64,000 bases of DNA. Origin: Bettongia penicillata ogilbyi (taxonomy: Eukaryota; Chordata; Mammalia; Diprotodontia; Potoroidae). The notes below the pieces were generated by a model. The model made no database searches. It was not told the DNA's origin and saw only the letters and a program-made list of their open reading frames with translations. Location of the stretch: assembly GCA_023548195.1 (NCBI GenBank), contig JAJHZJ010000269.1, forward strand, positions 372,001 through 436,000, given 5' to 3'. Of the stretch, positions 11,140-22,940 are shown piece after piece. The position numbers and the translations under genes were made by a program. Within the stretch, counting starts at the first letter, position 1. Each line of letters opens with the position of its first letter.

Positions 11140-11550
11140 ATTGGAGGGCTCCAGAAGCATCCTCTGCTTCAGAAGTGGCTGCAACCAAAGACAAAGAGGT
11201 CCAAAAGCTCAGGGAAGAAAAATAATTTCTTAAACGTTACAATGGAGCAAATGGAAACTAATGACTTCATGAGAAATCAAAAAAGTATAAAACAAAACAA
11301 AAAGAGTGAAAAAAAGGACAATGCAATGTATCTCATTATAAGAACAACTTATGTGATAAATGAATCCAGGAGAGATAATGTAAAAATTATTGGACTACCA
11401 AAACGCCATGATCAGAAAAAGAGCGTAGACATTACTTTTCAAGAAATTATGAAGGAAAAGTGTCCTCTTCTTCTAGAACCAGAGTGTGAAATAAAAATGG
11501 AAAAAATCCACTGATCACCTCCTGAAAGAGATCCTAAGAGAAAACTCCTA
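11140..11550 (+). pseudogene. L1/HAL1 ORF1 fragment, plus strand
   Basis: Encodes ORF1 words in order: 'KTKRSKSSGKK', 'MEQMETNDFMRNQK', 'NESRRDNVKIIGLPKRHDQK', 'PLLLEPE'. The frame is open to 11,514, but the N-terminus is missing and it lies against an inverted neighbour. It is a remnant and not a gene. Confidence 0.75.
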
Positions 11551-13060
11551 GAGCTGCTATAAACATTTCTTTAAATTTGTTTCATTTTTTGGCATATAGA
11601 TCTAATAGTGATATTTCTAGGTCAAAGAGGATTCCTATTCTTATAGACTTTGGGGCACAGTTCCTATTTGTTCTCCAGAATGTTTGGACCAGTATACGAT
11701 TGCACCAACAGTGAATTATGTTGCCATTTTTTTAACCTCCTCTCCAACATTTTTCACTTTCCTTTTCTGTCATGTTCACGACACTGATCTTTGTAAAGTG
11801 GCATCTCTGTGTCATTTTAATTTGTGTTACTCTTATCAATAGTTATTAACAGAATTTTCATCATGATTTTTGATAGATTTGATGTCTTCTGAAAATTATG
11901 TTTTTATTTTTGATCACTTATCTCTTGGGGAATGGTTTTTATTTTATAAATTTACCTCATTTTATGTTGTATTTGAGAAATGAGGCCTTCATTAGAGAAG
12001 CTTGAGATATTTGTGCCTTGAGTTTCTTGCCTTCCTTCTCATTTTGAACTCATTAGTTTTGCTAATGCAAAATCGTCCTTAGTCTCATCTGATAAAATTA
12101 TATTCTTTATTTCTTGTGACCCTCTGTACTTCTTTTTTGGTTATACATACTTCACTTGTACATAGATCTAAAGGATACATATTTTGTTTTGTTTTTCCCC
12201 ATGCTCCCATAATTTATTTATGATGTCACCATACATGTGTAAATTATTCCTTTTGACCTTGACTTCATATAAATGTGAGATTTTGTTCCCTCCTTATTTT
12301 TGCCAAACCGATTTCTTGTTTTCTCAACAATTGCTTTCAAATTGTGACTTTTTCTTACCCCTCAAACTTGGATCTTTGGGTATTTCAAACACTAGAATAC
12401 TTAATTATTTACTAGCATGTTGCATACCTAATTTATTGCACTGATCCATGCCTGTATTTATTTACCTGTATCAAACTACGTTTTAATTGTCACTACGTAT
12501 TATAGTTTTAAAGCTGTCACATTCACATTCACATTCACACTAGGTCACATTTCTTCATCTATTTTTTTTCATTGATTCCTTTATTACTCCTGACCCATTT
12601 AAAAAAAAAATCTGATCACTTTTGCTATTATTTTCTCTAGCTCTATAAAATAACTCCTCAGATAGAATTGCCATTTTTCTTATATTGTCCCAGCTTAGCC
12701 AGAAACAATTAATAATTCTCAATTGCTTTATATTTATTTTTGTTTTTGAGAAAAGTGTTTTTTAAATGTGTTCATATTATTCTGAGTTCTTCTTGGCAGA
12801 TTGACTTCCAGCTATTCTTTATTGTTTACAGATATTTTAAAGGAATTCACTTTCTGTCTCTTGCTTTTGAGTTTTGTTGGTACTATACAGAAATGCTGAT
12901 GATTTATTTACATTTATTTTATATCATGCCACTTTTGTATTTTTTCAACTACTTTTTAGTTGATTCTCTTGAGTTCCCTAAGTATGCCATCATATCATCT
13001 AATTATAGCTGCTTCCATTTCCTTTTCTTGTCTTGATTTCATAGATATAGAATACCATGA
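11550..13060 (-). mobile_element. L1 ORF2 fragment, minus strand
   Basis: The complement carries the ORF2 C-terminal and RT region. The 'AGAGCTGCTATAAACATTT' start and the words near 12,720-13,060 match the minus-strand L1s at 59,690-60,900 and 30,264-31,390. It is heavily diverged and has no long reading frame. Confidence 0.7.
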
Positions 13061-13134
13061 GATTAGGAAACTATTTTTGTCAATCTATCCATTCATATTG
13101 GCTCCTTTATGGAAATTTAGTCTTTATGAGTAAT

Positions 13135-13235
13135 TTCAAACTTAAATAACTTAAACAAAGTCTCCTACTAAGAATGTGTCAGAAGCAGAACTTGAACCCC
13201 AATCTTCCCAGCTTTGAAGGGAGCTTCTGTATTGC
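13135..13235 (+). repeat. MIR SINE fragment
   Basis: The order 'AGAAGCAGAACTTGAACCCCAATCTTCC' then a Cys-box-like pyrimidine end resembles the 3' half of MIR ('GCAGAGCC..GGATTTGAACCC..GTCT'). It is old and diverged. Confidence 0.5.
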
Positions 13236-14514
13236 TTCTGCAAGTTCATATAACTGAAAGAAAATTACTTTGTCAGATACTTGAATCATAGATTGGAGAG
13301 GACTGTTCTTTAAGGCAAGAGAACTGATTAGGAAGACATTTCAATAGCTCAAGCTATAATATATAAATATATAATAAACATATAATATATAAAGTCCTTA
13401 ATAGGTTGATAGCATAAGTAATAGAAAGAAGGATATAAATTTGAAAGACAATATATTGTTAGAATTAATGGTATTTGGCAACTGACTAGATGTAAATCAT
13501 CTTAAAACTTGGGAGAATTTTAATACTTGCACTTTTTCTGCTTCCCACTACATTCTAGTTTGTATTCAGTTTTCTTTCAAAAAAATTATGTCAATATGCT
13601 CGTTGACAGATAATAAATTCCAGCAGTGACCATATAGATTAGCAATTATTTTTGCATGTAACTGCACTAATTTCAAGAAGGGATAACTTTTATGACCATT
13701 GACTAGAATGCACCAATAGATGGTTTATTTCCTGTATCTCCTTAATTGGCTGTATAATGCCCACTCAATTCTTCTACCTAATTGATTTACTATTAGTGAT
13801 GCTTTTAAAATCATGCTGGCTTATTTTTCTTTCTCTCTTAGAATAAGTCTTTTAAAAATACGTCATTGTACCTCTATGAGGGCTTTATTCCTTGTGAAAT
13901 TATTTTAAAATTTATAAGTTATCCCCTGCTAATTGCTCTATTACCAATATACAGACTTCAAAATACGTTTTTGATTCACTGATTCTATTTTCTCTTCACA
14001 ATATTCAAATTTTCACAAAGTCTCTATTATTCACAGAAATTTAGGTATAAAAGAAGTTGGAATGTGCCAGTTGCCACAGACTTCATCGACTAAATCTTTT
14101 TTTTTTTTTTTAAGTTAAGGGAAAGGATATTGAACATTGAAAACTGAGATTTTGTTCATTTTATTCCACTTTGAATTTTCCACTTCTGTTCTGAACCCTT
14201 ACTAAAATGTTATGGATCACAAACATACCTGGCACCATAGTATGTGTGTCTGGCCCTAGAAAACATGGCAAAATGGTTAAATTTTGTCTTTACTGTTCTC
14301 CCATCTTTTATTTCAGCATCCATTTTGTCTTTTTGACCACTTCAACTCCCAGGTTCCTATTAACTTCATGCTTTCCCCTGATCTGGACAGCTTCTCCTCT
14401 GAACTAAACATTTTGATTATGTAACTTTCCCTTCTCTCTTCTAAAGCAACAGTTTTATTCTGCAGGCTAAGGTTTGTGTGAAACATAAGATAGAACTGAA
14501 CTCCCATTTAGAAA

Positions 14515-14790
14515 ACTTGGGTTTTTATGCTGACTTTAAGCCTTATTAACTAGGTAACTCTGAGTATGTCACAAAATCACTGTATTACAGAAAGTAAAGT
14601 GACTTCAGAGGTCTTCTAATAACTGAGCATGTACTTCATTGGCAGTCATTTAAACTCTCTGAGTTTTGGTTTCCTAAGCAGAGAAATGGGTAGAATACTA
14701 TTACATTTGTTTTGCCTCATTGGATTATTTTTGCCTCACAGGATTTTACTTCATTGAATTCTTTTGAAGATTAAATGGAACATCAAAATC
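14515..14790 (-). repeat. MIR-like SINE fragment
   Basis: The order 'TAACTCTGAGTATGTCACAAAATC', 'TTTAAACTCTCTGAGTTTTGGTTTCC', 'AGAAATGGGTAGAATA' follows the reverse orientation of MIR (the run of splice-like and 'CTCAGTTTCC' words). Confidence 0.45.
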
Positions 14791-15468
14791 AATGTGCAGT
14801 GAAACCTAAGATACATAAATGAATAACTTAATACATTTAAATATGAATTTTAATGATTCCATTTTTTTTAAATTCAGAAATCATTTTATTTGAGTTCTCA
14901 CCTTGCAAAACACTATGCTAGGTTGAAAGAGCAACACAAAGTTAACGTATTATTGTTCACTTGTAATTAATTTCACTTTCACATCTCATCTATTCTTTTT
15001 ATGGAAGAATTATTTTATTTAATGTTCTGATGAGGTGGATGAAGTATTTCCTCAAAGATAGGATAAGTACAGCAAAAAAAAAGTTCTGGAAAGATACATC
15101 GAGGATATATTAAGTACAAATGGACATATTCAATATTATGGAAGGTATGGAAATGGATTGGCCATGTTCCCTACTCAAAAAATATTTAGTCTGGTACAGT
15201 AGAATAACAGGTGTATCCAAGAAAATATGACATAGATTAGATTATGAACATGTTTAAAAGTGGAAGCTTGTTGAAGATGTAATATTACTAGGTAATGTCA
15301 CCGTGCTATTTTGACAGAAATACATGTAGTGGTAAATTGAAGGAATTATTGCAGAGTAATTAGAGTGGAATACATAACTTTGCCCAATATGACCTTTGCC
15401 ATTCGTCTAGCATCCTGTTGTAACTGAATGATATAGTGCAGAAACCCTTAGTTTTGGAAACAAATGGA

Positions 15469-15877
15469 AGACGACGACGACGACGACGAAGAAGAAGAAG
15501 AAGAAGAAGAAGAAGAAGAAGAAGAAGAAGAAGAAGAAGAAGAAGAAGAATGAGAGAAAGAGGAAGAAGAGGAAGAAGAGGAAGAGGAAGAAGAGGAGGA
15601 AGAAGAGGAAAAAGAAGAGGAGGAGGAAAAACAAGAGGAATAACAAGAGGAAGAAGGGGAAGAGGAAGAAGAGGAGGAGGAAGAAGAGGAAGAGGAATAG
15701 GATGAGGAAGAAGAAGGAGAAGAAGAAGAAGAAGAGGAAGAAGGGGAAGAGGAAGAAGAACAAGAGGAAGAACAAGAGGAAGAAGGGGAAGAGGAAGAAG
15801 AGGAGGAGGAAGAAGAAGAAGAAGAGGAGGAGGAAGAAGAATGAGAATAAGAAGAAGAAGGAGAAGAAGGAGAAGAA

Positions 15878-15912
<35 letters not shown>

Positions 15913-15960
15913 AGGAGAAAGAGGGAAAGAGAAGGAGGAGGTGAAAGAAGAGAAAGAGAA
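15469..15960 (+). repeat. Long GAA/GGA/GAC purine tract
   Basis: About 490 bases almost free of pyrimidines on the plus strand. It starts with (GAC)6, passes to about 19 GAA units, then mixed AGG/AGA units with rare interruptions (near 15,550, 15,640, 15,700 and 15,840). Such mirror-like purine/pyrimidine tracts can form triplex DNA. The Arg/Lys-rich, Glu-rich and Leu-rich open frames across it on both strands are products of the repeat. Confidence 0.95.
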
Positions 15961-16257
15961 GAAAGAAGAGGAAATGGATGTTTGAGTTTCTCTAGGAAGG
16001 TTATTGTGATTTGCACTGTATCACGCCAATCAAAAGAAGGAAAATAAGGATTTGAACTCAGATCTTTAGACCCAAAAGTCTTACTTCTTCCTACAATGTC
16101 ATGATGGTTGTATAATTGGAAGTGGTAAAACTAAAGAAAAATATCTACCTTTCCCCTTCATTGAACTCTGCTGCTTTGACCCTCACTAAGAGTTAGAGTA
16201 GATCAGAAGGAGCAGAAAGGAAAGGATGGGGAAGACAAATGAGGAAGGCAAGGGTAT

Positions 16258-16445
16258 CATTCAGTCAACATTCTCTCCATCAAGGAGAACAGTCTGGTGA
16301 GAATGTTCTGGTATTGAAACAAGGGTTGCAATAGGATCAGAGAAAGTTAGAGTCAGAAGGGTCCTTGGGCATAATTAATGCTAACCATATCATCTTATTG
16401 ATCAAGAAACTTAGATACAGATAAATTAGGGAACTGACAAAAACT
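16258..16445 (+). repeat. Local duplication, copy 1 (contains MIR-like part)
   Basis: About 187 bases, roughly 90% identical by eye to 18,301-18,485, in the same orientation. The right half ('AGAGTCAGAAGGGTCC..TTAGATACAG') resembles MIR, but the left half ('CATTCAGTCAACATTCTC..GAATGTTCTGGTATTGAAAC') does not. The shared left half makes a true local duplication more likely than two separate MIR insertions. Confidence 0.8.
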
Positions 16446-16849
16446 GTCATTCTCAGTTCCTGGTGGAAAATGAGAATCCTGATAGAATATCATAAGAGAA
16501 ATGATAGAACCAAAATGAAATATGAGGTTCTAGTGTAATACAGGGAGGTTAAAGGATGAGGCAATTTTTGCTAAATATATATGTACATCCAGCATCCTTC
16601 TCTTCCAAGTTTAAAGATCTTGCAAACTGGGTTCCTAACACATTTGGCAAAAAGAAAAAAAGAAGTAGTAGGGGTACATGTGCTCTTTTCAGGACACAGC
16701 AAAGATTGTGAGAATCTCCACATTGTCCATAGAGGAGTCAAAATACTGTATTAAATTCGGAAGGTAATCCAATTTTTTAGCGAATTTTGTCTTAAAAATT
16801 AAGCTTTTCTTGTTTTTGAATTATGAGGATTATTATAAACCATCATTTT

Positions 16850-16960
16850 GCATTTGAGAAAATTTATTACCTTCACTTTCCAAGATTACATAGCTAGGTA
16901 AAGGTATACACAACTCTTCTGATTCTGCTCATTGAATCACACTGACTTGCTAATTTCCAT
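16850..16960 (+). repeat. MIR SINE fragment
   Basis: 'CATTTGAGAAAATT..AAGATTACATAGCTAGGTAA..ACTCTTCTGATTCTG' keeps the MIR core word order (conserved core, then 'CACACAGCTAGTAAG'). Confidence 0.55.
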
Positions 16961-18158
16961 ATTAAATGCCCAGAAAAAAATGATGAAATGAACTGAACCT
17001 TAAAACAAAGAGCTACTTATGGCAACATACTTTCAGCTTAGAAATCAAGTCAGAAAACTCCTTCTGAATCAATCGGAAGTAAAATAAAAATATCTCCCCT
17101 GATGGGATAAAAAGACTAATACACCAACGTCAATAAAGGATAGAAAGGTAAAGTTTTTAACCTTAAATAGTTTTGCTTTTTATGGATTTGAAATGCTTAA
17201 ACTATAAAATTTGAAATAGTAACATGAATTTCCTCAATTTGAAGTACAGGTTGATATTAAATTGCCTGCAATGTTGTTATAGGAATATTGACACAGTGGG
17301 GGCATAAAAAGTCAAAAACCCATTTTGGAATTGCATTGAAACTATGTGACTCTTGAAATATGAGGTGTGACTAACAAGTGATATCATTGTGTTTTTAGTA
17401 AATATGCCAGGGCTTTTATATTCAAATGAGTGTTGTCCGTTATTGCAGACAAAATAGGAGTTGATTTACTTCAACAATATTGCCACTGCTTTAGGTGTTT
17501 TATCGCGTGCCACACATTCTCTGAAATAATCTCAACAATGACCAATCTTAAAGTGTGATGTGTGTGAGTTAGCATGTGTTCATACATGTTGCTCATGTTG
17601 TTTATTTTCATATCTATATGAGAAGGTGTGAATCAATATCTCCAGAATCTTGCCCTCTTCTCCCAGGGAAACTTTGTTGAAAGGGAGCAGCAGGAGTGAA
17701 CATGAGGCTGGCCATACTACTAGCCTCAGAGAAAGAGTATTGGCCTAGAAGTATATCTATCTGCACACTTAATTATTGTCAGTCTAAGGTAAATGAGTAA
17801 GTTCAAGTTGTTTTCATGGGTTTTATGCCTTAAATGAGAAAAGATCTTATTTAAAAAAGATTGACCCTTTCCCACCAAATGGTAAAATACCATGACAAAT
17901 AGTATAAAGTGAATAAACCTATTTATCCAAGCAGATAGCAAACAAAAATAAGTGAAGATTTTCAGATTAAAATAGATGAGAGAGTTGATGAGTCTTCTAC
18001 TAGGAGTGAGTTGGTTTAGCTTAACAAAGAGAGAAATTCCAGTCTCACACAAAAGGAAATTCCCTGAAGCTCCTGTGAAAGAAAGTTGGGAATCAGAGAT
18101 TTATTTGTTGAGATTGAAATACATATACTCTGTATATGCGCTATTTCCTAAAATTTTT

Positions 18159-18216
18159 CTCTCCCTCCCTCTCTGTCTCTCTCTGTCTCTCTGTCTCTCT
18201 ATCTCTCTGTCTCTCA
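18159..18216. repeat. (TC)n/(GTCTCT)n simple repeat
   Basis: A pyrimidine-rich repeat of CT and GTCTCT units. Ser/Leu-rich frames across it are artefacts. Confidence 0.9.
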
Positions 18217-18300
18217 GTAGAATCACTTGAACTAGGAAGGGAGAATGTTTCTCTTCTTCTAATGTCTTCTGCAAACACTATCCCAAAGAAAAACATTCAG

Positions 18301-18485
18301 CATTCAGTCAATATTCTCTCCATCAAGAACAGTCTGTTGAAAATGTTCTGGTATTGAAACCAGGGTTACTTTAGTATCAGTGAAAGTTAGAGCCAGAAGG
18401 GTCCTTCGGCATAATTAGTGCTAACCATCTCATCTTATTGATCAAGAAACTTAGATACAGATAAATTAGAGAATTGACAAAAACT
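18301..18485 (+). repeat. Local duplication, copy 2
   Basis: Partner of 16,258-16,445, lying 2.04 kb downstream. Differences are scattered substitutions and a few short indels. Flanks on both sides are unrelated between the two copies. Confidence 0.8.
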
Positions 18486-18499
18486 CATGCAATTATGTG

Positions 18500-20920
18500 G
18501 AAATAGTAGAGGAAGATCTTTTATGATTAGGTTTGATTTCTGATAACAATAAAACACTATTTCGAGTTAAGTTCAGTGATTTAACTGTGTGATAAAATTG
18601 CATTAGTATATTAGAGAAAAAAAAGTTGTCCTACAAAATGCCATAACATGAATGAATGTAGTCATGAGCCTATTACTGAGAGATGGCTTAATATGCATGT
18701 ACACATATATAACATGGATATTTTACATATATGTATATATGCATGTACAGTTATAGTTACAGAAATATTCTATGTATAAAGGTGTGTGTATACACAAATT
18801 TTGCAGAACATACTGAAACTGAGAAGTTGTGATTTCAGCAAAATCTATCTATCTACATTGCCATCTTAAGACATATATATATATATATATATATCTTCAG
18901 TGCAGAATTTGTAATCACAGAATCTGACTTCAATTTGAACTCTGCTACTGAGTACCTGTCTTATCTTGTTCAACTGGCAACTTATCTGAGTCTCAATATC
19001 TTCTGTAAAATGAGAGAATTAGACTAGATGATTTCTAAGGTGACTTACAATTTTAGAACTGCAACTTCAATAATCTTCCTAGGGATAAGAACTTCCTGAA
19101 ATTAATACAGAAGACACTGCCATAGATATATTGCTATTTTGTGAACTCTACTGATTAACAATGGAGGGGATCTGGACTCCTAAACTCCTAAATCCCTGAA
19201 CTTATTTCACTCCTGGATGCAGTGAGGAAATGAATCCCTCAAATGTCCATCCTCTTTCTTCTGTCAGTATACATATGATTACATGGTCAATTTCAGCATC
19301 TATTCCTCTTTTTCTATCATATATCTGTCTATCTATCTGTGACAGATATTTCTATTACATATTGAGACTCATATACACATTTGTATGCCCATACATATAT
19401 ACACATACGTAATAGTAATCAATTAATCAATATGTCAGGGATTCTGCTAGTAGGTGAGGATGCAAGGGTCAAAAAATGATACAATTCTCACACTCAAAGT
19501 TCTTATAATCTATCATGGAAGATAGTAAATACATATATAAAGATTTATAAAGTGCACATGTTGCATAAAAATACAAGAGAGTTTGATAAAAGGTCAAGAG
19601 GAAAGGAGGGCACTAGTACACAGAAGGATCAGAGGGTGGCTATGTGTAGAGTGTCATGCTGGAGCTGTAGCTTGAATGAAATGAGGAATTGCATGGAGAA
19701 CCGAGGCGGAGTCATATTTCAAACATGGAAAAGCAGTAAGGTGAAAGACTATGTATAAATGCGTTTGGGTTAAGATCTTTGTATAAATTCACTTATTTTC
19801 ATTAGTTTATTTAGAACTTGCAACACATTTTTTTCTGTATGAAAGCACGTCATACCCAGGTACTTGATTTGGAGACTTCCTGAACACAACCTAAGTGTCT
19901 TGCATCTTAGTCCTTGTTCTAAAACACATTTTGAGGCTTGTGTCCCTAAAGTTTTGTGGAGGTGAAGTTTCTTTTTCTTTCACAGAAATACTGAAATGAA
20001 GTGTGTCAGAAGAAGATATTGACAGTGAACACCAACAAAACAACAAAAATATTGACACCAAATGTGTCCCTTTCAAATATGAAATCTTAGAAAAGAACTG
20101 ATATGTGGTTGTGACATGTAACAACAGAAATCAGATTGCATAGCTAGTAAGTCATATCTGAAAATCCACTAATAGGTTATGATTTAGTGGTAGAGAATCA
20201 TCAACTTTACATGTTGATTTCATTACTTAACCATTATAAAAGGTTACATTTTAGTTATAAAAATAACTTTAAAATCACAACTTCTTAGATTGATATTTAA
20301 AGCACTAATAAAAAGGGAAATAGACTATGGAATAGTCCTCCTGGTGATAAAGAAAAATTGCTAAGGAATTAAGTACACATGACATATTAATCATAGTTTC
20401 TATAGTCAGTAAAGAAAAAAAAGTCAAGAGCCAAAACTGAATTTATTCCAGACATCACACACCTGAAACGAGGGGTCTAAACATTTTTAAATAGGTTGGC
20501 AGAAAGCTTTCAGGAATTGATAATTTAAAATAGCTAGAAATTGTGAACTTCTGTTTTATGCTCGTAAGCACATATTAGAACACAAAAAGGACTAGATGAA
20601 GTTACTAGGTTTAAAGAATTTTTGCAAAAGAAATAATCAGTTTTAGTAATGCAACAAATCATAAGTTTGATCTAATTTCTCTTAACTGTGCTCGACTAAA
20701 TTAACAAATAGTCAAAAGACACAGGACTTTTAAAAACAATCTAAAAGCTTTGTTTTAGTATTTATAATTGATGAGATCTATCATTTTAATGGGATATGCT
20801 AGTTTGTTCATGCAGTTATTTTGTTTATTTATTTGTTAGTGGTGATTGCCTTCTCTAAATGAGACAATAACTACTGATTAAGTTCTATTGTCTTATTTTT
20901 CTTAATGGTACAGCACTCTA
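18500..20920. other. Mostly single-copy DNA with short microsatellites
   Basis: No gene recognised. It contains (AT)n at 18,872-18,893, a MIR fragment (18,905-19,075), TATC/TGTC units near 19,322-19,345 and an AT-rich remainder. Confidence 0.6.
18905..19075 (-). repeat. MIR SINE fragment
   Basis: Reverse-orientation MIR order: 'AATCTGACTTCAATTTGAAC', 'GCTACTGAGTACC', 'CTGAGTCTCAATATCTTCTG', 'TAAAATGAGAGAATTAGACT', the last being the MIR 'CATCTGTAAAATGGGGATAA' region. Confidence 0.65.
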
Positions 20921-20924
20921 GTGG

Positions 20925-21235
20925 TTGTTGTGTTTGCCCTTCATTCTCTATGAGGACCATGACATAAGAGAGATGATAACATGACTTGCACTTGATTTTG
21001 ATTTGAGTAAGGGAGGGCTGTGCAAAGAAAATATCCTCCATTGCCATCTGGATCCAGTGGCAAGGTAGGACTCGGGGAAATAGAGATGACCCAGGATACA
21101 GTGGGAGTCCCTGGTCCTTTTAAACTAAGGTCTTTTCAGGTACTCACATTGAGTGAGATAATGTCCATTCAGTGAACAATTCTCTATAAGTAGTTATTCA
21201 AGGGATGGCCCCTTAAATAAAAAAAAAAAAAATCA
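20925..21235 (-). repeat. Marsupial RTE-tailed SINE
   Basis: Left end 'CCTTCATTCTCTATGAGGACC' matches the 3' end of the RTE LINE copies (22,133; 55,360), so the SINE shares the LINE tail and is in minus orientation. The body ('GACTTGCACTTGATTTTGAT', 'GGGAGGGCTGTGCAAAG', 'CCATCTGGATCCAGTGGC') recurs in the opposite orientation at 56,225-56,450. I do not assign a family name beyond WALLSI- or MAR-like. Confidence 0.7.
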
Positions 21236-21484
21236 AACCAGGATTCCTGGCCAAAAGAGAAATAGTTGCTGTTTAGAATTACATTCACTCTGTGCTAGGA
21301 GGGCAGGGATCTATTGTCCAATCCATGAGCTCAAGAGTGAATTGGACTTAAGGCTTAATCTTTGAGAAAAATATCTAGCCAGTAAACCCAAAGGTAGAAA
21401 GGCAGCTCTGGGTCATCAAAGTGTACCTTCAGTTAGAGCATGCCCAGGTGAGGAGAGAAGAGGAGAGGAAAGGGGCTGCTATTT

Positions 21485-21600
21485 ACTCACAGGTTATGTT
21501 TGTCCTTCATTCTCAAAGAGGAACATGAAATCAAAGAGATGATATGACTTGCAGTTGACTTTGATTTGAGCAAGATGGTGAACTGTAAGGAATTGTAGAG
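21485..21600 (-). repeat. RTE-tailed SINE fragment
   Basis: Repeats the tail-proximal 100 bases of the SINE at 20,925 ('GTCCTTCATTCTCAAAGAGG', 'GACTTGCAGTTGACTTTGAT'), then stops. It is a truncated second copy about 550 bases downstream in the same orientation. Confidence 0.65.
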
Positions 21601-22104
21601 ATCATCATAGTTTAATGTAAAGGAGTGTTAAACTTGGACTCAAGATAATGTAAGTTAGGTTCCTGAAACTCAGTACCTGTGTGAGCTTGGGAAAATGCTT
21701 CTAGAATTGGAAACAACACAGAATGGGGTCTGATCTTTCTCAAAGATTACCTCTTGATATTATCTATCCCCAGAAAGAGAGAACTAAACTAGGAGTATAG
21801 CTTGAAGTCTGTTTTCCACTTTTTGTTTTGGTTTTTTTGTAAGAGCCAATATGGAAAGATTTGGCATAATTTCATCTATATAATGGATATCTTATTTCTC
21901 TTGTCTTCTCACTGAGTGTGGGAGTAGTATACATAGGTATATATTTTGGAACTAATTTGCTTAAATTGGTGCAGATTAAAATTGTTTTTTATAAAGGTTA
22001 CTTTTTAAATTTCTCACACTTCCCTCATTCATCTATATGACACATGAAATGATTTCTCAGTTGTTTTGTTAACGATAACCAACTTCTCTATTTACTGAGT
22101 TCTG

Positions 22105-22940
22105 GTGGTGGTGGTTGGTGGTTGTTATCCTTCATCTTTGAAGAGGACCAAAATGAAATCAACATTGTAAAGTGAAATTTCAGTGTGTCTGACTATGGCT
22201 GCTCAGACCAATACTAGCTTGGAATGCTCTACCACAGGTTGGGAACAGATAGTCTGTATTAATATTTGGAGTGGACATCGCAAATTTGTGCATCCTGTGT
22301 TTACTTTGTGCTGTCTCAGTTCTGCTTTGCTCAGACAACACAGTACCTTTTCTTATGTGGGTATGCCAAGATGAGCAGTCCTGTGCCAGTGTCTGCCATG
22401 CTGCACAGCGAAATCCAAAGTTCTTGACGGAGATCTTGAGAGTGTCCTTGTATCGTTTCTTCTGGCCACTATGTAATCATATGCCTCATGCAAGTCTCCA
22501 TAAAATAGTCTTTTTGGCAAGCATACATTTGGCATTTGATCAACGTGGCCAGTCCATTGTAGTTGAGCTCTCTGAAGCATAGTTTGAATATTTGGCAGTT
22601 CAGCTCGAGCAAGGACTTCAGTGTCTTGTACCTTATCCTGACAAGTGATCCTCAGACTCTTCCTAAGACAGCTGAAATGGAAACCATTCAGTTTCCTGAC
22701 ATGAATCTGGTGGACTTTCCATGTTTTACAGGCATACAACAATGAGGTCAGCACAAAGGCTCTGTAGACCTTCAATTTGATAGTCAATCTAATACTTCTT
22801 CTCTCCCAAACTTTTCTTTGGAGCCTCCCAAACACTGAGCTAGCTTTGGCAATGCATGCATCACCTCATTGTCAATGTGTACGCCCCTGGAAAGTACACT
22901 ACCAAGGTAACTGAACTTATCCAAAGCTTACTGGACACTG
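22105..22940 (-). mobile_element. RTE-clade LINE 3' end with RT C-terminus
   Basis: On the minus strand an open frame of 160 codons (22,353-22,835) encodes the C-terminal part of an RTE-clade (BovB-like) reverse transcriptase: 'FGRLQRKVWERR', 'LTSLLYACKTW', 'RKLNGFHFSCLRK', 'QWTGHV' in the family order. A (GTG)n tail lies at the 3' end (22,105-22,130). Upstream domains are absent, as expected for a 5'-truncated copy. The frame is open over its short length, but neither the catalytic palm nor an endonuclease is present. Confidence 0.85.

Larger units (their letters stand above)
13061..15458. other. AT-rich, mostly single-copy DNA
   Basis: I see no gene here. It holds short AT-rich runs (for example 13,358-13,395), a poly-T at 14,097-14,112 and two faint MIR-like segments listed separately. 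Several open frames of 60-70 codons have no recognisable domain. Confidence 0.6.
16046..18158. other. Mostly single-copy DNA
   Basis: No gene recognised. It includes one copy of the local duplication (16,258-16,445) and a MIR fragment (16,850-16,960). Longest open frames are about 100 codons on the minus strand with no domain. Confidence 0.6.

Noticed and set aside
15360..16047. Long open frames (up to 218 codons) rich in Leu, Arg/Lys or Phe on both strands
   Set aside because: They are read through the GAA/GGA tract in every frame; composition reflects the repeat and no domain is present.
16335..18485. Calling the pair at 16,258 and 18,301 two independent MIR insertions
   Set aside because: The shared left halves are not MIR-like and agree as well as the right halves, so one duplicated segment is the simpler reading.
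22353..22835. A possible intact 160-codon gene
   Set aside because: It is only the C-terminal part of an RTE reverse transcriptase without catalytic motifs, beside the RTE 3' tail, so it is a truncated LINE.
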